This document shows, piece by piece, positions 32,628 through 40,957 of a stretch of 41,049 bases of DNA; within the stretch, counting starts at the first letter, position 1, and the number at the start of each line of letters is the position of its first letter. The notes beneath the pieces are model-generated. The model searched no databases. It had not been told where the DNA came from and saw nothing but the letters and a program-made list of their open reading frames with translations. The translations under genes were made by a program, and so were the position numbers. The DNA comes from Acidobacteria bacterium 13_2_20CM_2_57_6 (lineage in GTDB: Bacteria; Acidobacteriota; Terriglobia; Acidiferrales; UBA7541): positions 1 through 41,049 of the forward strand of contig MNEA01000130.1 of NCBI GenBank assembly GCA_001917435.1, read 5' to 3'.

Positions 32628-33569
32628 CTAAACGGAGGCCACGCGAGCGTGCGCGCCCGCATGGATTGGCAAGCTAGCAGCTTCGGCTTCGCGCGGGACT
32701 TCGATGGCCGAATGGAAAAGTTTCGCGAGCGCCTCAATGCCGGTAACCAGGCGCGGGCCGGACCGCGAAAAGTAACTGTTGGCTTCCAGCGCGTACACGC
32801 GGCCGTTTCGCACCGCGGGCATGGCATTCCACTGCTCGGGAAGCTCCATCGAAACATATTCGTTGCGCGCCTGCTGAGCGCCGTAGCCGCAAGGCGCGAT
32901 CAGCAGAATTTCCGGCTCCGCCTCCACGATGTCTTGCAAATGAACGCGGGAAGAAGGGGTGCGCACTTTGCCCAGAACGTCTTCCCCGCCGGCCACTTGG
33001 ATCATTGCCGGAACCCAATGTCCGCCCACGTAAAAGGGTTGCAGCCATTCGAGGAATGCCACGCGAGGGCGCTTCTCCGGCTGGGGCAACTGCTGTTGCA
33101 GCGCGCCAATACGCGCCCCAATCTCTTTCACCAGCGCTTCCGCTTGGGAGCCACGCCGGGATTCTTCTCCCACCCAAAGAATGTCGCGCCAGACGTCGCC
33201 CAAATCCTGGGGATTCAAGCAAAGAACTTCGGGGCGCCGCTCGAATCGCGCCAGCGCCGCGGCCAGATCGTCGGGGGAAGCCGCGCACACATGGCACAAA
33301 TCCTGCGTTACAATCAGGTCCGGGGCCAGTGACTCCAGCGCTTCGGCATCCACAGCGTACAAACTTTCTCCGCGGTGTACATACTCGCTCACCAGCCGGT
33401 CAATTTCGGCTGGCGCAGCGCCATGCGGCAGCCGCGAATGAATCACCACGCGTTTCGTCTTGGCTTGAGGTGGGTAGTCGCACTCGTGGCTCACGCCCAC
33501 GATTTCACGCTCCAGTCCCAGCGCAAAGAGAATCTCCGTAGCCGACGGCAGTAGCGACACGATTCGCAT
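32628..33569 (-). CDS. cobalamin-binding-like periplasmic-binding-fold protein (BtuF-like)
   Basis: A 313-residue protein of the type III periplasmic-binding fold (PF01497). It starts directly with the first domain, MRIVSLLPSATEILFALGLE, then SHECDYP, ESLAPDLIVTQDLCHVC and later PRVAFLEWLQPFYVGGHWVP and a C-terminal domain with GRVYALEANSYFSRSGPRLV. This order is that of BtuF-related proteins annotated as cobalamin-binding. There is no signal peptide, so unlike BtuF it is likely cytosolic, as is common for this subgroup. No BtuC/BtuD gene is near and no cobalamin riboswitch fits in the 64 nt upstream. The ligand is unproven. Confidence 0.8.
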   Translation of the reverse strand: MRIVSLLPSATEILFALGLEREIVGVSHECDYPPQAKTKRVVIHSRLPHGAAPAEIDRLVSEYVHRGESLYAVDAEALESLAPDLIVTQDLCHVCAASPDDLAAALARFERRPEVLCLNPQDLGDVWRDILWVGEESRRGSQAEALVKEIGARIGALQQQLPQPEKRPRVAFLEWLQPFYVGGHWVPAMIQVAGGEDVLGKVRTPSSRVHLQDIVEAEPEILLIAPCGYGAQQARNEYVSMELPEQWNAMPAVRNGRVYALEANSYFSRSGPRLVTGIEALAKLFHSAIEVPREAEAASLPIHAGAHARVASV

Positions 33570-33650
33570 GGGAGGACTCTACCACTCTCATTCGCTCGTG
33601 AGAAGGCTCTGAGAAATAGATGTAGAAAGGATCCTACTTACGAGAGAAAA

Positions 33651-33957
33651 CTACTTCGCCTCCGGCTTCCGGACTCGCGTCTTGAGTTCGGTCGCTACGA
33701 CTAAACTCCCAGCCCATTCGCCGACGTTCTCTTCTTCGGGTGGGGGAACGAAGACGTAGAAGCAGGATGCCGTGGTGCGATCCAGGGGCAAACCGGCGCA
33801 AGTCTGAGAAATCCAAGTCCTTCTGTGCCGCGTCCCAAATCTCTTCATCCGCGCGGCCAATTAGACGCTCGTCATGTGGGGTGTGCACGTCGTGACCAAA
33901 GTTTTTCAGAAATGTGGCAGCCTGGAGGGGCAGATTTTCATCCAGCTTGATCTTCAT
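33651..33957 (-). pseudogene. decayed DUF5615 (PIN-like) toxin gene
   Basis: The start, MKIKLDENLPLQAATFLKNF then GHDVHTPHDERLIGRADEE, is typical of DUF5615 PIN-like toxins (D6 is the first acidic ligand). Two lesions follow. At about 33820 AAQK joins DLDFSD directly, so the core strand (usually Arg-Phe-Leu-Ile-Thr-Gln) seems deleted in frame. At about 33720-33745, after HHGILLLRLRSP, the frame is lost: the expected end VGEWAGSLVVATELKTRVRK is found in another frame, stopping at 33651, and about ten residues between are missing. The frame as written runs to 33634 with a meaningless Arg-rich tail. The toxin is probably dead. It overlaps the DUF433 antitoxin by 4 nt. Confidence 0.78.
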
Positions 33958-34217
33958 CGAATGTGCGGAATCACTGGAACGGGCAAATCCTCTTCAGCGG
34001 ATGCCGCGGCAAACGCAATGGCGACTTGCACATGCTCCATTTTCAGGCTCGGGAAATCGGCGAGAATTTCTTCGGGGGAATCTCCATCAGCGAGGCTGGC
34101 GAGTACAGTACGCAGAGTCACTCGCGTGCCCTTAAAGACAGGCTCCCCTCCACATATTCCGGGATCGCGAACGATGCGTGCCCCGTAGGTCCTCCGATTT
34201 CCCGTTCCGCCACCCAT
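33954..34217 (-). CDS. DUF433 domain antitoxin
   Basis: An 87-residue DUF433 protein (PF04255), a small HTH protein that serves as the antitoxin of DUF5615 toxins. RIVRDPGICGGEPVFKGTRV is the family signature (about 14-33), then LASLADGDSPEEILADFP and a helix that ends AAASAEEDLP. It appears intact. The ATGA overlap with the following toxin gene shows a two-gene operon. The first 13 residues (GGGTGNRRTYGA) are Gly/Arg-rich and may not be native; an inner start is possible but no better one is seen. The 125 nt downstream of the previous gene hold nothing recognised. Confidence 0.85.
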   Translation of the reverse strand: MGGGTGNRRTYGARIVRDPGICGGEPVFKGTRVTLRTVLASLADGDSPEEILADFPSLKMEHVQVAIAFAAASAEEDLPVPVIPHIR

Positions 34218-34342
34218 CTTGCTGTCCTTAACCCGAACGCATCATCATATTGTTTCATGCAGTTTCCAGAGCCCTGTGCCTATTAAAACGGCCAAGTCTC
34301 TCAACGCCAACTGGCCAAAATCGGACCTCCTCCATGCGCAAA

Positions 34343-35587
34343 TTATTTGTACAGAAAATACTTGCGGCGGATTTGGTCGAAGGCCGTGAGAGACTCCGAC
34401 CAACTCGCAACGATTTTCTCCGGCGGCACTCCGGACTGCAACTGCTGCATGGTATCCGCGTTTCCAACCAGCTCGATCATTTTCGAGATTTCAAACTGTT
34501 TCGGGTAAAGTTTCTCCAGAATGGCTGCGATTTCTAATCCCATGCGCATCGAGCGCACTTTGAAGCGATCCGTAATCTTGACGGAAACCCCACCGCAGCG
34601 TTGCCCGCTGTACAGTCCCGCAATCGGAATGAACGGCTGCCCGGCAAAACGCACGCCCGGAAGATTCCGAACATTCAGCGCCGCCGCCACTTCATCGCCA
34701 TTCATCCACGGCGCTCCAAATTCCTCGAACGGAGTTTGCGTGCCGCGCCCTACGGAGACTCCCGCGCTTTGCAGAATTTCAATCCCTGGATAAAGAATTG
34801 ATCCCTTGATCGTCCGGAGATTCGGCGAGGGCGGAATCCACTTGATGCCGGTGCTTTCAAAAAAATAGTTGCGATGCCAGTTCCTCATGGTGATGACGTG
34901 CAGGTCTACTCCGATATGATTTTCAACGTTGAAAAATTGCGCGAGCTCTCCGATGGTCAGCGCGTAGCGCACCGGCAGCGGATAGTACGCGACGAAGCTG
35001 GTCTTGTCCGCGTCGAGCACCGGGCCTTCGATAATTTCTCCGCCCAGCAGGTTCGGCCGGTCGAGCACGTAGAAAGCGATCTTTCGTTTCGCGGCCTCTT
35101 CCATGCAATACGCCATCGTCGCCGTGTAGGTGTAAAACCGCACGCCCGCGTCCTGAACGTCGAAGACAAGCGCGTCAATTCCTTGGAGCATTTCATCGGT
35201 AGGACGCCGCGTTTCGCCATAGAGACTGTAAATGGGAAGGCCCGTGGCGGGATCCTTGGTGGAAGCAACTTTTTCATCACTGCGCCCGGCGAGGCCGTGC
35301 TCCGGGCTGAATAATGCGACCAGCTGCACGGAAGGCGCATGCGACAAAAGTTCCGCCGTGCTCCTGCCCTGCGAATCGACACCGGTGTGATTGGTGATCA
35401 GCCCAACGTGCTTCCCGCGAAGCGGGGCGAATTTTTGTGCTGCCAGAACGTCCAGCCCGGTCTGGACCCGCGCGACTCGCCCCGAGCGCCTCGCCGCTGA
35501 AAACGACGGCGCGCCAATCGCCGCGAGCAGTGCCAATACAATAGTGAATCGCAAAACTTGGGACAGCACGCTCGCGAGCCTGTTCAA
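34343..35587 (-). CDS. namZ: exo-beta-N-acetylmuramidase NamZ (DUF1343/GH171)
   Basis: A 414-residue secreted glycosidase of the DUF1343 (PF07075, GH171) family, whose Bacillus subtilis member NamZ (YbbC) cuts MurNAc from the non-reducing end of peptidoglycan fragments. Signatures in order are GLITNHTGVDSQGRST, ALFSPEHGLAG, YSLYGETRRPTDEML, FDVQDAGVRFYTYTATM, DRPNLLGGEIIEGPVLD and SVGRGTQTPFEEFGAPW. It has a signal segment (VLRFTIVLALLAAIGAPSFS). I chose the TTG at 35587, with GGGGGA about 5 nt upstream; a GTG at 35665 would add 26 residues before the signal. It is divergent from the NagZ fusion gene, its pathway partner. Confidence 0.9.
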   Translation of the reverse strand: MNRLASVLSQVLRFTIVLALLAAIGAPSFSAARRSGRVARVQTGLDVLAAQKFAPLRGKHVGLITNHTGVDSQGRSTAELLSHAPSVQLVALFSPEHGLAGRSDEKVASTKDPATGLPIYSLYGETRRPTDEMLQGIDALVFDVQDAGVRFYTYTATMAYCMEEAAKRKIAFYVLDRPNLLGGEIIEGPVLDADKTSFVAYYPLPVRYALTIGELAQFFNVENHIGVDLHVITMRNWHRNYFFESTGIKWIPPSPNLRTIKGSILYPGIEILQSAGVSVGRGTQTPFEEFGAPWMNGDEVAAALNVRNLPGVRFAGQPFIPIAGLYSGQRCGGVSVKITDRFKVRSMRMGLEIAAILEKLYPKQFEISKMIELVGNADTMQQLQSGVPPEKIVASWSESLTAFDQIRRKYFLYK

Positions 35588-35655
35588 ATGGTCCCCCTTT
35601 GCGGCAACCGTACAACCATACAATGATATTCTGGAACGCGCTGGCCGAAGCCGCG

Positions 35656-35684
35656 TTGAGAGCACCTTGTGCGTGTGCTATGAA
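35656..35684 (+). promoter_or_regulatory. predicted promoter of the nagZ fusion gene
   Basis: TTGAGA (35656-35661), a 17-nt spacer and TATGAA (35679-35684) in the 137-nt gap between the divergent namZ and nagZ fusion genes. It has 5 of 6 and 4 of 6 consensus bases; the leader would be about 35 nt. No equally good promoter was found for namZ. Confidence 0.45.
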
Positions 35685-35724
35685 TTAATGCAGACTGCTG
35701 GCGGCCACTGGGGGATTCTAACCG

Positions 35725-38694
35725 ATGGAAGGACGCCGCGTCCGTTTTTTGCTTCTGATTTCCATTTCGATCGTCTTTCTTATGGCCCATAACGCACGAA
35801 GTAAGACCAGCACTTCAGCAGAAAAACCCGCCGCCCAGAAAGGCGCAGTTCCCCCAAAGAGCGCGCCGAAAAAGTTGTCGCCCGCCGCGAAGGAGTGGGT
35901 GGAAACCACGCTGCGCAAAATGACCGTGGACGAGAAAATCGGGCAGCTTCTTTTCACCACGTATCATGGAAGCTTGACGGCCACGGACACGGCGGCCTAC
36001 CAGCAAGTCATGCATGACGTGACCGACCTCCACGTCGGAGGTTTCATCAACATTACACATGGCTCGCCGCTCGGCGTCGTGAAGAGTCAGGCTTATCCAA
36101 CGGCCGTGCTCAACAATCAGCTCCAGGCCAAATCGAAACTGCCGCTGCTGATTGGCGCGGATTTCGAGCGCGGGACGGCGATGCGATTGGATGAAGGCAC
36201 GTCTTTTCCAACCGCTATGGCGCTCGCGGCTGGCGGAAATCTGAAAGACGCTTACACCATGGGCAAGATCACCGCGGTCGAAGCGCGCGCCGTCGGCATT
36301 CATTGGATCTATGCGCCGGACGCGGATGTAAACAATAATCCCGGCAATCCCATTATCAACACGCGGTCCTTCGGCGAAAATCCGGAGCGCGTTGCGCAAT
36401 TTGTGAGTGAGTTCGTGCGCGGCGTGCGCGAGAATGGCGGACTGGCGACCGCCAAGCATTTTCCCGGACACGGCGACACCGCCGCGGACTCGCACATTGA
36501 TTTGCCCGTGATTCGCGCCGATCGCGCGCGCCTGGATAGCCTCGAACTGATTCCCTTTCGCGCAGCGATTTCGGCGCAGGTCGACAGCATCATGACCGGG
36601 CACCTGAATGTTCCCGCTCTCGAGCCCGATCCGAACACTCCTGCAACGCTTTCGCACAATATCCTCACCGATTTGCTGCGCCAACAGCTTGGCTATCAGG
36701 GTCTCATCGTCACGGATGCGATGGACATGGGCGGGATCACCGTGCGTTACGCGCCCGGAGAAGCGGCGGTGCGCGCGGTTGCGGCGGGCGCGGATTGTTT
36801 GCTGATGCCGCCGGTGCCGGACGCTGCGTTCGAAGCGTTGCAGGCCGCGGTGAAGTCGGGACGAATTTCGAAAGAACGCCTCGATGCTGCCGTGCGGAGA
36901 ATTTTGCAAGCGAAAGCGCGCCTCGGTCTGAACGCGAGCCGGCTTGTGGACGTGAACGCGATCAACAAAAAAATCGGCAGCGCCGTCTGGCAAAAAGAAG
37001 CGCAGGACATTTCCGATCGCGGCGTAACTCTTTTGCGCGATACGCCGCACCGTTTGCCGCTCGATGGAACCAAATCGTCGCGCGCGCTGCTGTTGGCCTT
37101 TTACGCCGATCCGGAGCCGTATCCTGGCGAAGACTTGGAACGCGAGTTGCGTTCGCGATTCGATTCCGTGGCGACGCTGCGCGCGGACACGCGTTTTGTG
37201 AATGCGTCCATTTTGAAATTGCCGCCGCCGGATTCCTACGACGTCGCGATTCTCGCTCTTTTTGTGCGCGTGAGTGACCGCAAAGGAAATGTCGATGTAC
37301 CGGCAGAGCAAGCCGCCCTGGCGGAGCAAGTTTTCAAGACGGGCAAGCCGGTAATCACTTTGGGATTTGGGAGCCCGTACTTGATTGAACGGTTTCCGCA
37401 AGCGGAAACGTGGCTGGCCGCGTTTGGCATCAGCGACGTCGCTCAAATTTCCGCGGCGCGCGCGCTATTCGGAGAAATTCCCGTGCGCGGGAAATTGCCG
37501 GTGACGATTCCCGGCGTGAATCTCAAAGCAGGTTTTGGGATGGAGCTGCAAGCGAATCCGATGGCGCTGCAGCCGATGGATGCGCGGAGCGAAACGCAGC
37601 TGCAGCCGGCCTTCGATGTTCTCGAAAAAGCGATTGCGAACAAAGCGTTTCCGGGGGCGACGCTGGCAGTTGGTTATCGCGGAAAAGTTTCCGTTCACGC
37701 GTTCGGAAAATTGAGTTACGACGCGAAATCGGCGGCGACGGCGCCGGGTACGATGTACGACATTGCTTCGCTGACGAAAGTGGTGGCGACGACCACGCTG
37801 GTGGCGAAATTGGCGGAGGGTGACTTTGCCGTTCCGCTGGATCTCGACGCGAAAATCGAGCGCTATTTGCCGGAGTGGGCCAGCGGGCCGAACGCGGAGT
37901 GGCGGCACCGTGTCACCGTGCGGCATTTGCTGACGCACACATCGGGATTGCCGCCGTTCAAGGAATATTGGCGGACGTCGAAGAACAAGCAGGACACCTT
38001 GACGAAGATTTTTGCGGAACCGCTGGAGTACGAGCCAGGAACGAAAGAAGTGTATTCGGACCTAGGAATTATTTTGATGGCCGAAACTATCGAGCGGTTG
38101 ACGGGAAGAACGCTCGACGATCTGGCGGGGACTTATATTTTTTCGCCGCTGGGGATGAACAACACGATGTACCAGCCTCCGAAAAAATCGTGGCCGCAGA
38201 TCGCGCCGACGGAAATCGACAATAATTTGCGACACCGGCTGGTGCAGGGCGAAGTTCACGACGAAAATGCATTTGCCATCGGCGGAGTCTCGGGCCATGC
38301 CGGAGTCTTCAGCACGGCGCCGGACTTGGCGGCGTTCTGCCAGATGCTTCTGAACGGCGGCGTTTACGCGCATCAACGAATTTTGCGACGCGCGACGATC
38401 GCGCAATTCACGACGCCGCAACAGCTTTCCGGCGGCACGCGGACGCTGGGCTGGGCGGTGCCGACCGAGGGCGGTTCAAGCGGGCATTATTTTTCGGCGC
38501 AAAGCTTTGGGCATACCGGATTTACCGGTACTTCGATCTGGATCGATTCGGACCGGCAACTTTTTGTGGTGTTGCTTACGAACCGCGTACACCCCACGCG
38601 GGAGAATACCAAGATTCAGCAAGTGCGTCCGGCGCTGCACGATGCGGTGATGCAAGCGCTGGGACTGGCGACGGCGGCAGCGCCTTTGAGATGA
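35725..38694 (+). CDS. nagZ: NagZ (GH3) fused to an AmiE/YbbE-type serine hydrolase
   Basis: A 989-residue exported protein with two enzyme domains. Residues about 50-400 are a GH3 beta-N-acetylhexosaminidase: KHFPGHGDTAADSH at 244-257 holds the NagZ-type Asp/His pair, and D331 in VTDAMDMGG is the likely nucleophile. A GH3 C-terminal domain follows (about 410-600). Residues about 625-985 are a class C beta-lactamase-like serine hydrolase with S682-L-T-K685, Y777-S-D779 (Y-x-N position) and H930-T-G932 (KTG position). In B. subtilis NagZ (YbbD) removes GlcNAc and AmiE (YbbE, beta-lactamase fold) removes the peptide from MurNAc; here both would act in one chain. A signal segment (VRFLLLISISIVFLMAH) puts it outside the cytoplasm. 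NamZ is divergent. Confidence 0.92.
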   Translation: MEGRRVRFLLLISISIVFLMAHNARSKTSTSAEKPAAQKGAVPPKSAPKKLSPAAKEWVETTLRKMTVDEKIGQLLFTTYHGSLTATDTAAYQQVMHDVTDLHVGGFINITHGSPLGVVKSQAYPTAVLNNQLQAKSKLPLLIGADFERGTAMRLDEGTSFPTAMALAAGGNLKDAYTMGKITAVEARAVGIHWIYAPDADVNNNPGNPIINTRSFGENPERVAQFVSEFVRGVRENGGLATAKHFPGHGDTAADSHIDLPVIRADRARLDSLELIPFRAAISAQVDSIMTGHLNVPALEPDPNTPATLSHNILTDLLRQQLGYQGLIVTDAMDMGGITVRYAPGEAAVRAVAAGADCLLMPPVPDAAFEALQAAVKSGRISKERLDAAVRRILQAKARLGLNASRLVDVNAINKKIGSAVWQKEAQDISDRGVTLLRDTPHRLPLDGTKSSRALLLAFYADPEPYPGEDLERELRSRFDSVATLRADTRFVNASILKLPPPDSYDVAILALFVRVSDRKGNVDVPAEQAALAEQVFKTGKPVITLGFGSPYLIERFPQAETWLAAFGISDVAQISAARALFGEIPVRGKLPVTIPGVNLKAGFGMELQANPMALQPMDARSETQLQPAFDVLEKAIANKAFPGATLAVGYRGKVSVHAFGKLSYDAKSAATAPGTMYDIASLTKVVATTTLVAKLAEGDFAVPLDLDAKIERYLPEWASGPNAEWRHRVTVRHLLTHTSGLPPFKEYWRTSKNKQDTLTKIFAEPLEYEPGTKEVYSDLGIILMAETIERLTGRTLDDLAGTYIFSPLGMNNTMYQPPKKSWPQIAPTEIDNNLRHRLVQGEVHDENAFAIGGVSGHAGVFSTAPDLAAFCQMLLNGGVYAHQRILRRATIAQFTTPQQLSGGTRTLGWAVPTEGGSSGHYFSAQSFGHTGFTGTSIWIDSDRQLFVVLLTNRVHPTRENTKIQQVRPALHDAVMQALGLATAAAPLR

Positions 38695-38705
38695 AACTGC
38701 GTTGT

Positions 38706-38754
38706 CCGTGATCAGTGATCAGTAATCCGCGGTCAGTAATCGGTAATCGGCGAT
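38706..38754. repeat. degenerate heptamer tandem repeat
   Basis: Seven head-to-tail units of 7 nt fill 38706-38754 exactly; two are the consensus CAGTAAT and others differ at one to four positions (CAGTGAT, CGGTAAT, CGGCGAT). It lies just after the NagZ fusion gene and before the group II intron. No function is known, and there are no spacers, so it is not a CRISPR array. Confidence 0.75.
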
Positions 38755-38990
38755 CGCCTCGGCTCTCCTCCCCCCGTCTTTTCTGTAAGTGTCCCTTTTG
38801 GCCTCCGGTCGGGTAGAGCGATGGCGCGTAGCGGGCTTCGAATGATGCCGACGTTTCCATCGCCCTCCCTAAAAGTAGGGTCGAGGACTGACGCCAAGCT
38901 CCTTAGATCCGATCTATCTGTTGCTCCCCGTTTCCTCTGGGAGTGCCTCACTAATCGAATCGTAAGCTGGTTTTCAGTCCCCGCCGCTTC
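38755..38990. other. 3' flank of the group II intron, boundary unresolved
   Basis: No gene is called. On the minus strand this follows domain V and must hold domain VI and the 3' splice site, but I cannot fix either. A long inverted repeat (AGAGCGATGG at 38816-38825 against CCATCGCCCT at 38857-38866) suggests RNA structure that may belong to the element or its usual flank. A 72-codon minus frame at 38733-38951 is probably non-coding RNA read as protein. Confidence 0.45.
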
Positions 38991-39024
38991 AAACCGAGCA
39001 TGCCCATTTCGAGCACTCGGCTTT
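38991..39024 (-). ncRNA. group II intron domain V
   Basis: A 34-nt hairpin, the exact usual length of domain V. The lower stem pairs AGCCGAG with CTCGGTT and holds the catalytic AGC triad (39022-39020); a 2-nt TG bulge follows on the 3' side; the upper stem pairs TGCTC with GGGCA around a GAAAT loop. This is the catalytic core and argues that the RNA is still able to splice. Confidence 0.85.
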
Positions 39025-39055
39025 CCTGCCTGCTTCCTGTCAAGGTTTATGTGAC

Positions 39056-40366
39056 CTATCGGGCTGGAGCGACTTTCCGTTGTGGCTCGTAGTATCGTGT
39101 TCGATAGCCGTTAAATAGCCTGAGCACGTTTTGGAGCCACTCCCTACTCCATCGCTTCCAGCCGAACCCCTTGCCCTTCCGCGCACGCATCAGATGTCGC
39201 CGAATTTTCTTTTCCACCCAGTCTTGGATCATCGCGAAGCACCGTGCTGAGTGCCCTACCCTAAAGTAGTTTACCCATCCCTGTAAGATCGGATTGATCC
39301 GTTCGATCACCCGCCCTACCGGCTGGCTCTCGTTTCGCCGGAAGATCTCCCGTAGCTTCTCCAGTAGCGCTGTTCGCTTTTTCAGCTTGGGCGTGTACTG
39401 GGGTCGCCATCGTCCCTTTAAACTCCGGACACGTCGAAACTGGAATCCCAGGAATCCGAAACTTTCCTTCTTCTTCCTGAGGTCCACCATTCGGCTTTTC
39501 TCCTCGTTTATCTCCACTCTGAGTTTCTCGAATTCTTCCCGCAGTCGTTTCTTCAACGCCGCTACGATCCAGCTATGCCGCGCATGGGAATCCACCAACA
39601 CCACCAGGTCATCCGCAAACCTTGCATATTGGATGGCCGTGTACTGTTGATAGCGTGTGGTTTCGATCGCCTTCTCCAGCATTTTATCTATCCCGGTGAG
39701 ATAGACGTTGCTGATCAGCGGCGAAATCACACCGCCTTGCGGAACCCCTTTCTTCCCCGTCGCTTTCAGGATCATCTTGAGCAGCCTCATCACCGCATCA
39801 TCCTGCACTCGCTTAGCCACCTTCTCTAACAGCAGAGAATGCTGCACGTTATCAAAGTAGGCTCGCAAATCCAGATCGATGATTTTGGTCTTCTCTTCAA
39901 CGATTGCCTGTGCTACCCGGTTAATCGCTTCATGTGCCGTTCGTTTCGGTCGGTATCCGTACGATCCTGCTTGGAAGTCCGCTTCAAAGATCGGTTCCAG
40001 GATGAGCTTGAGTGCTCCCTGGACCACGCGATCACGGATGGAAGGAATCGAGAGAATTCTGACTTTTCCCCCGTCTTTGGGTATTTCCTTCTTCCGTAAC
40101 CGCATGGGTCGATACGTGTTGTGGATCAGTTCGTCTCTGATCTGTTGCAGAAAGCTCTCCGCTCCACTCTCTTCGATGACTTCGAACGTGACCCCGTCGA
40201 TTCCCGGTGCCCCGTCATTCTTCTTCGTCATCTCATAGGCTTCCTGAAGGGTTTCCATTTTGCAGACATGGACGTACAGTCCCCAGAAACGCTTGGTTGG
40301 TTCGGCCTTCGCCTTGTCGTATAGGCTCTTACTCAGGTCCTGCAAACTGCTGGGTGTCTTTGTCAT
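39056..40366 (-). CDS. ltrA: group II intron reverse transcriptase/maturase
   Basis: A 436-residue intron-encoded protein. RT motifs in order: GAPGIDGVTFE, RKKEIPKDGGKVRILSIPS, GSYGYRPKRTAHEAI, DLDLRAYFDNV, KGVPQGGVISPLISNVYL, and the active-site ARFADDLVVLV with FADD intact. A maturase (GIIM) domain follows, with LQGWVNYFRVG and a basic C-terminus. No HNH endonuclease domain is seen, so it probably primes on a replication fork or single-stranded target rather than cutting the second strand. The ATG at 40366 has AGGGTGA just upstream; a frame that opens at 40432 is part of the intron RNA. It aids splicing and reverse transcribes the intron. Confidence 0.95.
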   Translation of the reverse strand: MTKTPSSLQDLSKSLYDKAKAEPTKRFWGLYVHVCKMETLQEAYEMTKKNDGAPGIDGVTFEVIEESGAESFLQQIRDELIHNTYRPMRLRKKEIPKDGGKVRILSIPSIRDRVVQGALKLILEPIFEADFQAGSYGYRPKRTAHEAINRVAQAIVEEKTKIIDLDLRAYFDNVQHSLLLEKVAKRVQDDAVMRLLKMILKATGKKGVPQGGVISPLISNVYLTGIDKMLEKAIETTRYQQYTAIQYARFADDLVVLVDSHARHSWIVAALKKRLREEFEKLRVEINEEKSRMVDLRKKKESFGFLGFQFRRVRSLKGRWRPQYTPKLKKRTALLEKLREIFRRNESQPVGRVIERINPILQGWVNYFRVGHSARCFAMIQDWVEKKIRRHLMRARKGKGFGWKRWSREWLQNVLRLFNGYRTRYYEPQRKVAPAR

Positions 40367-40957
40367 ATCACCCTTGCCTCCCATTTTGTTTGAGCCATTG
40401 CAAACAGCAGGGTTCCCTCTCTCCGCGGGCATTACCCCGCTTCATCGATACTATGAACCCCTCCTACTCCCTCTCGTCTTCCGCCACCTTCCCGGTATTC
40501 CCAGTTATATGGCTTCCTTGCTCCGCCGATTTCTCGTCGGGACGAGGAGGGTCTCTCCAGTTGCTTAGCGTGTCCTTGTCATCGTGCTGTCGCTTTAACC
40601 CCGCCAGAGTGAATCGCCGCGTCAGTCAGTCTGCGGACGATCCCTGTTGTCTTCGCTCTACGGAAGTGAGCTCGACCACTGGGGCTACCGCTTCTCGAGG
40701 CCAAATCTGCGTGCACTTTCGTTACGGCCCGATGACTTGCTCACCATCCTGAAAGATGGCTTTGTCGATAGGCTTCGGAAATTCGATTTCCCTCCTCCCC
40801 GCTATCCAAGCTACGAGGCTTCTGACTTTTGCCTCGGTGGGTCTGCCTCCCACTGAACACACCTGCTTTTTCCTGGTCGCACTTCCGTACGGTGAGTTTT
40901 CCCCAGTACAGTTTCAAGGTCGGTATGTCAGACGGGGCCTTCCCAATCGCCACGCAC

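Larger units (their letters stand above)
38991..40957 (-). mobile_element. group II intron (retroelement), 3' end not resolved
   Basis: A minus-strand group II intron. The 5' end is GTGCG at 40957-40953, matching the GUGYG consensus. 40956-40367 is structured RNA (domains I-IV) without a gene; frames there are by-products. The reverse transcriptase lies in the domain IV position, and domain V is at 39024-38991. Domain VI and the exact 3' end lie below 38991 and are not fixed. The element is close to 2 kb, normal for bacterial introns of this kind. RT, domain V and 5' end all look intact, so it may be mobile. Confidence 0.85.

Noticed and set aside
33570..33633. Cobalamin riboswitch before the BtuF-like gene
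   Set aside because: Only 64 nt are free before the next gene, too short for the riboswitch, and no B12-box was seen.
35815..37446. A 543-codon open frame on the minus strand
   Set aside because: It lies wholly antisense to the NagZ domain, whose motifs are intact, and its product is an Arg/His-rich chain without domains; GC-rich third positions keep the frame open.
38706..38754. CRISPR array
   Set aside because: Units are 7 nt, contiguous and without spacers, and no cas gene is near.
38733..38951. A 72-codon protein beside the intron
   Set aside because: It spans structured DNA next to intron domain V and holds a long inverted repeat, so it is more likely RNA-element sequence than a gene.
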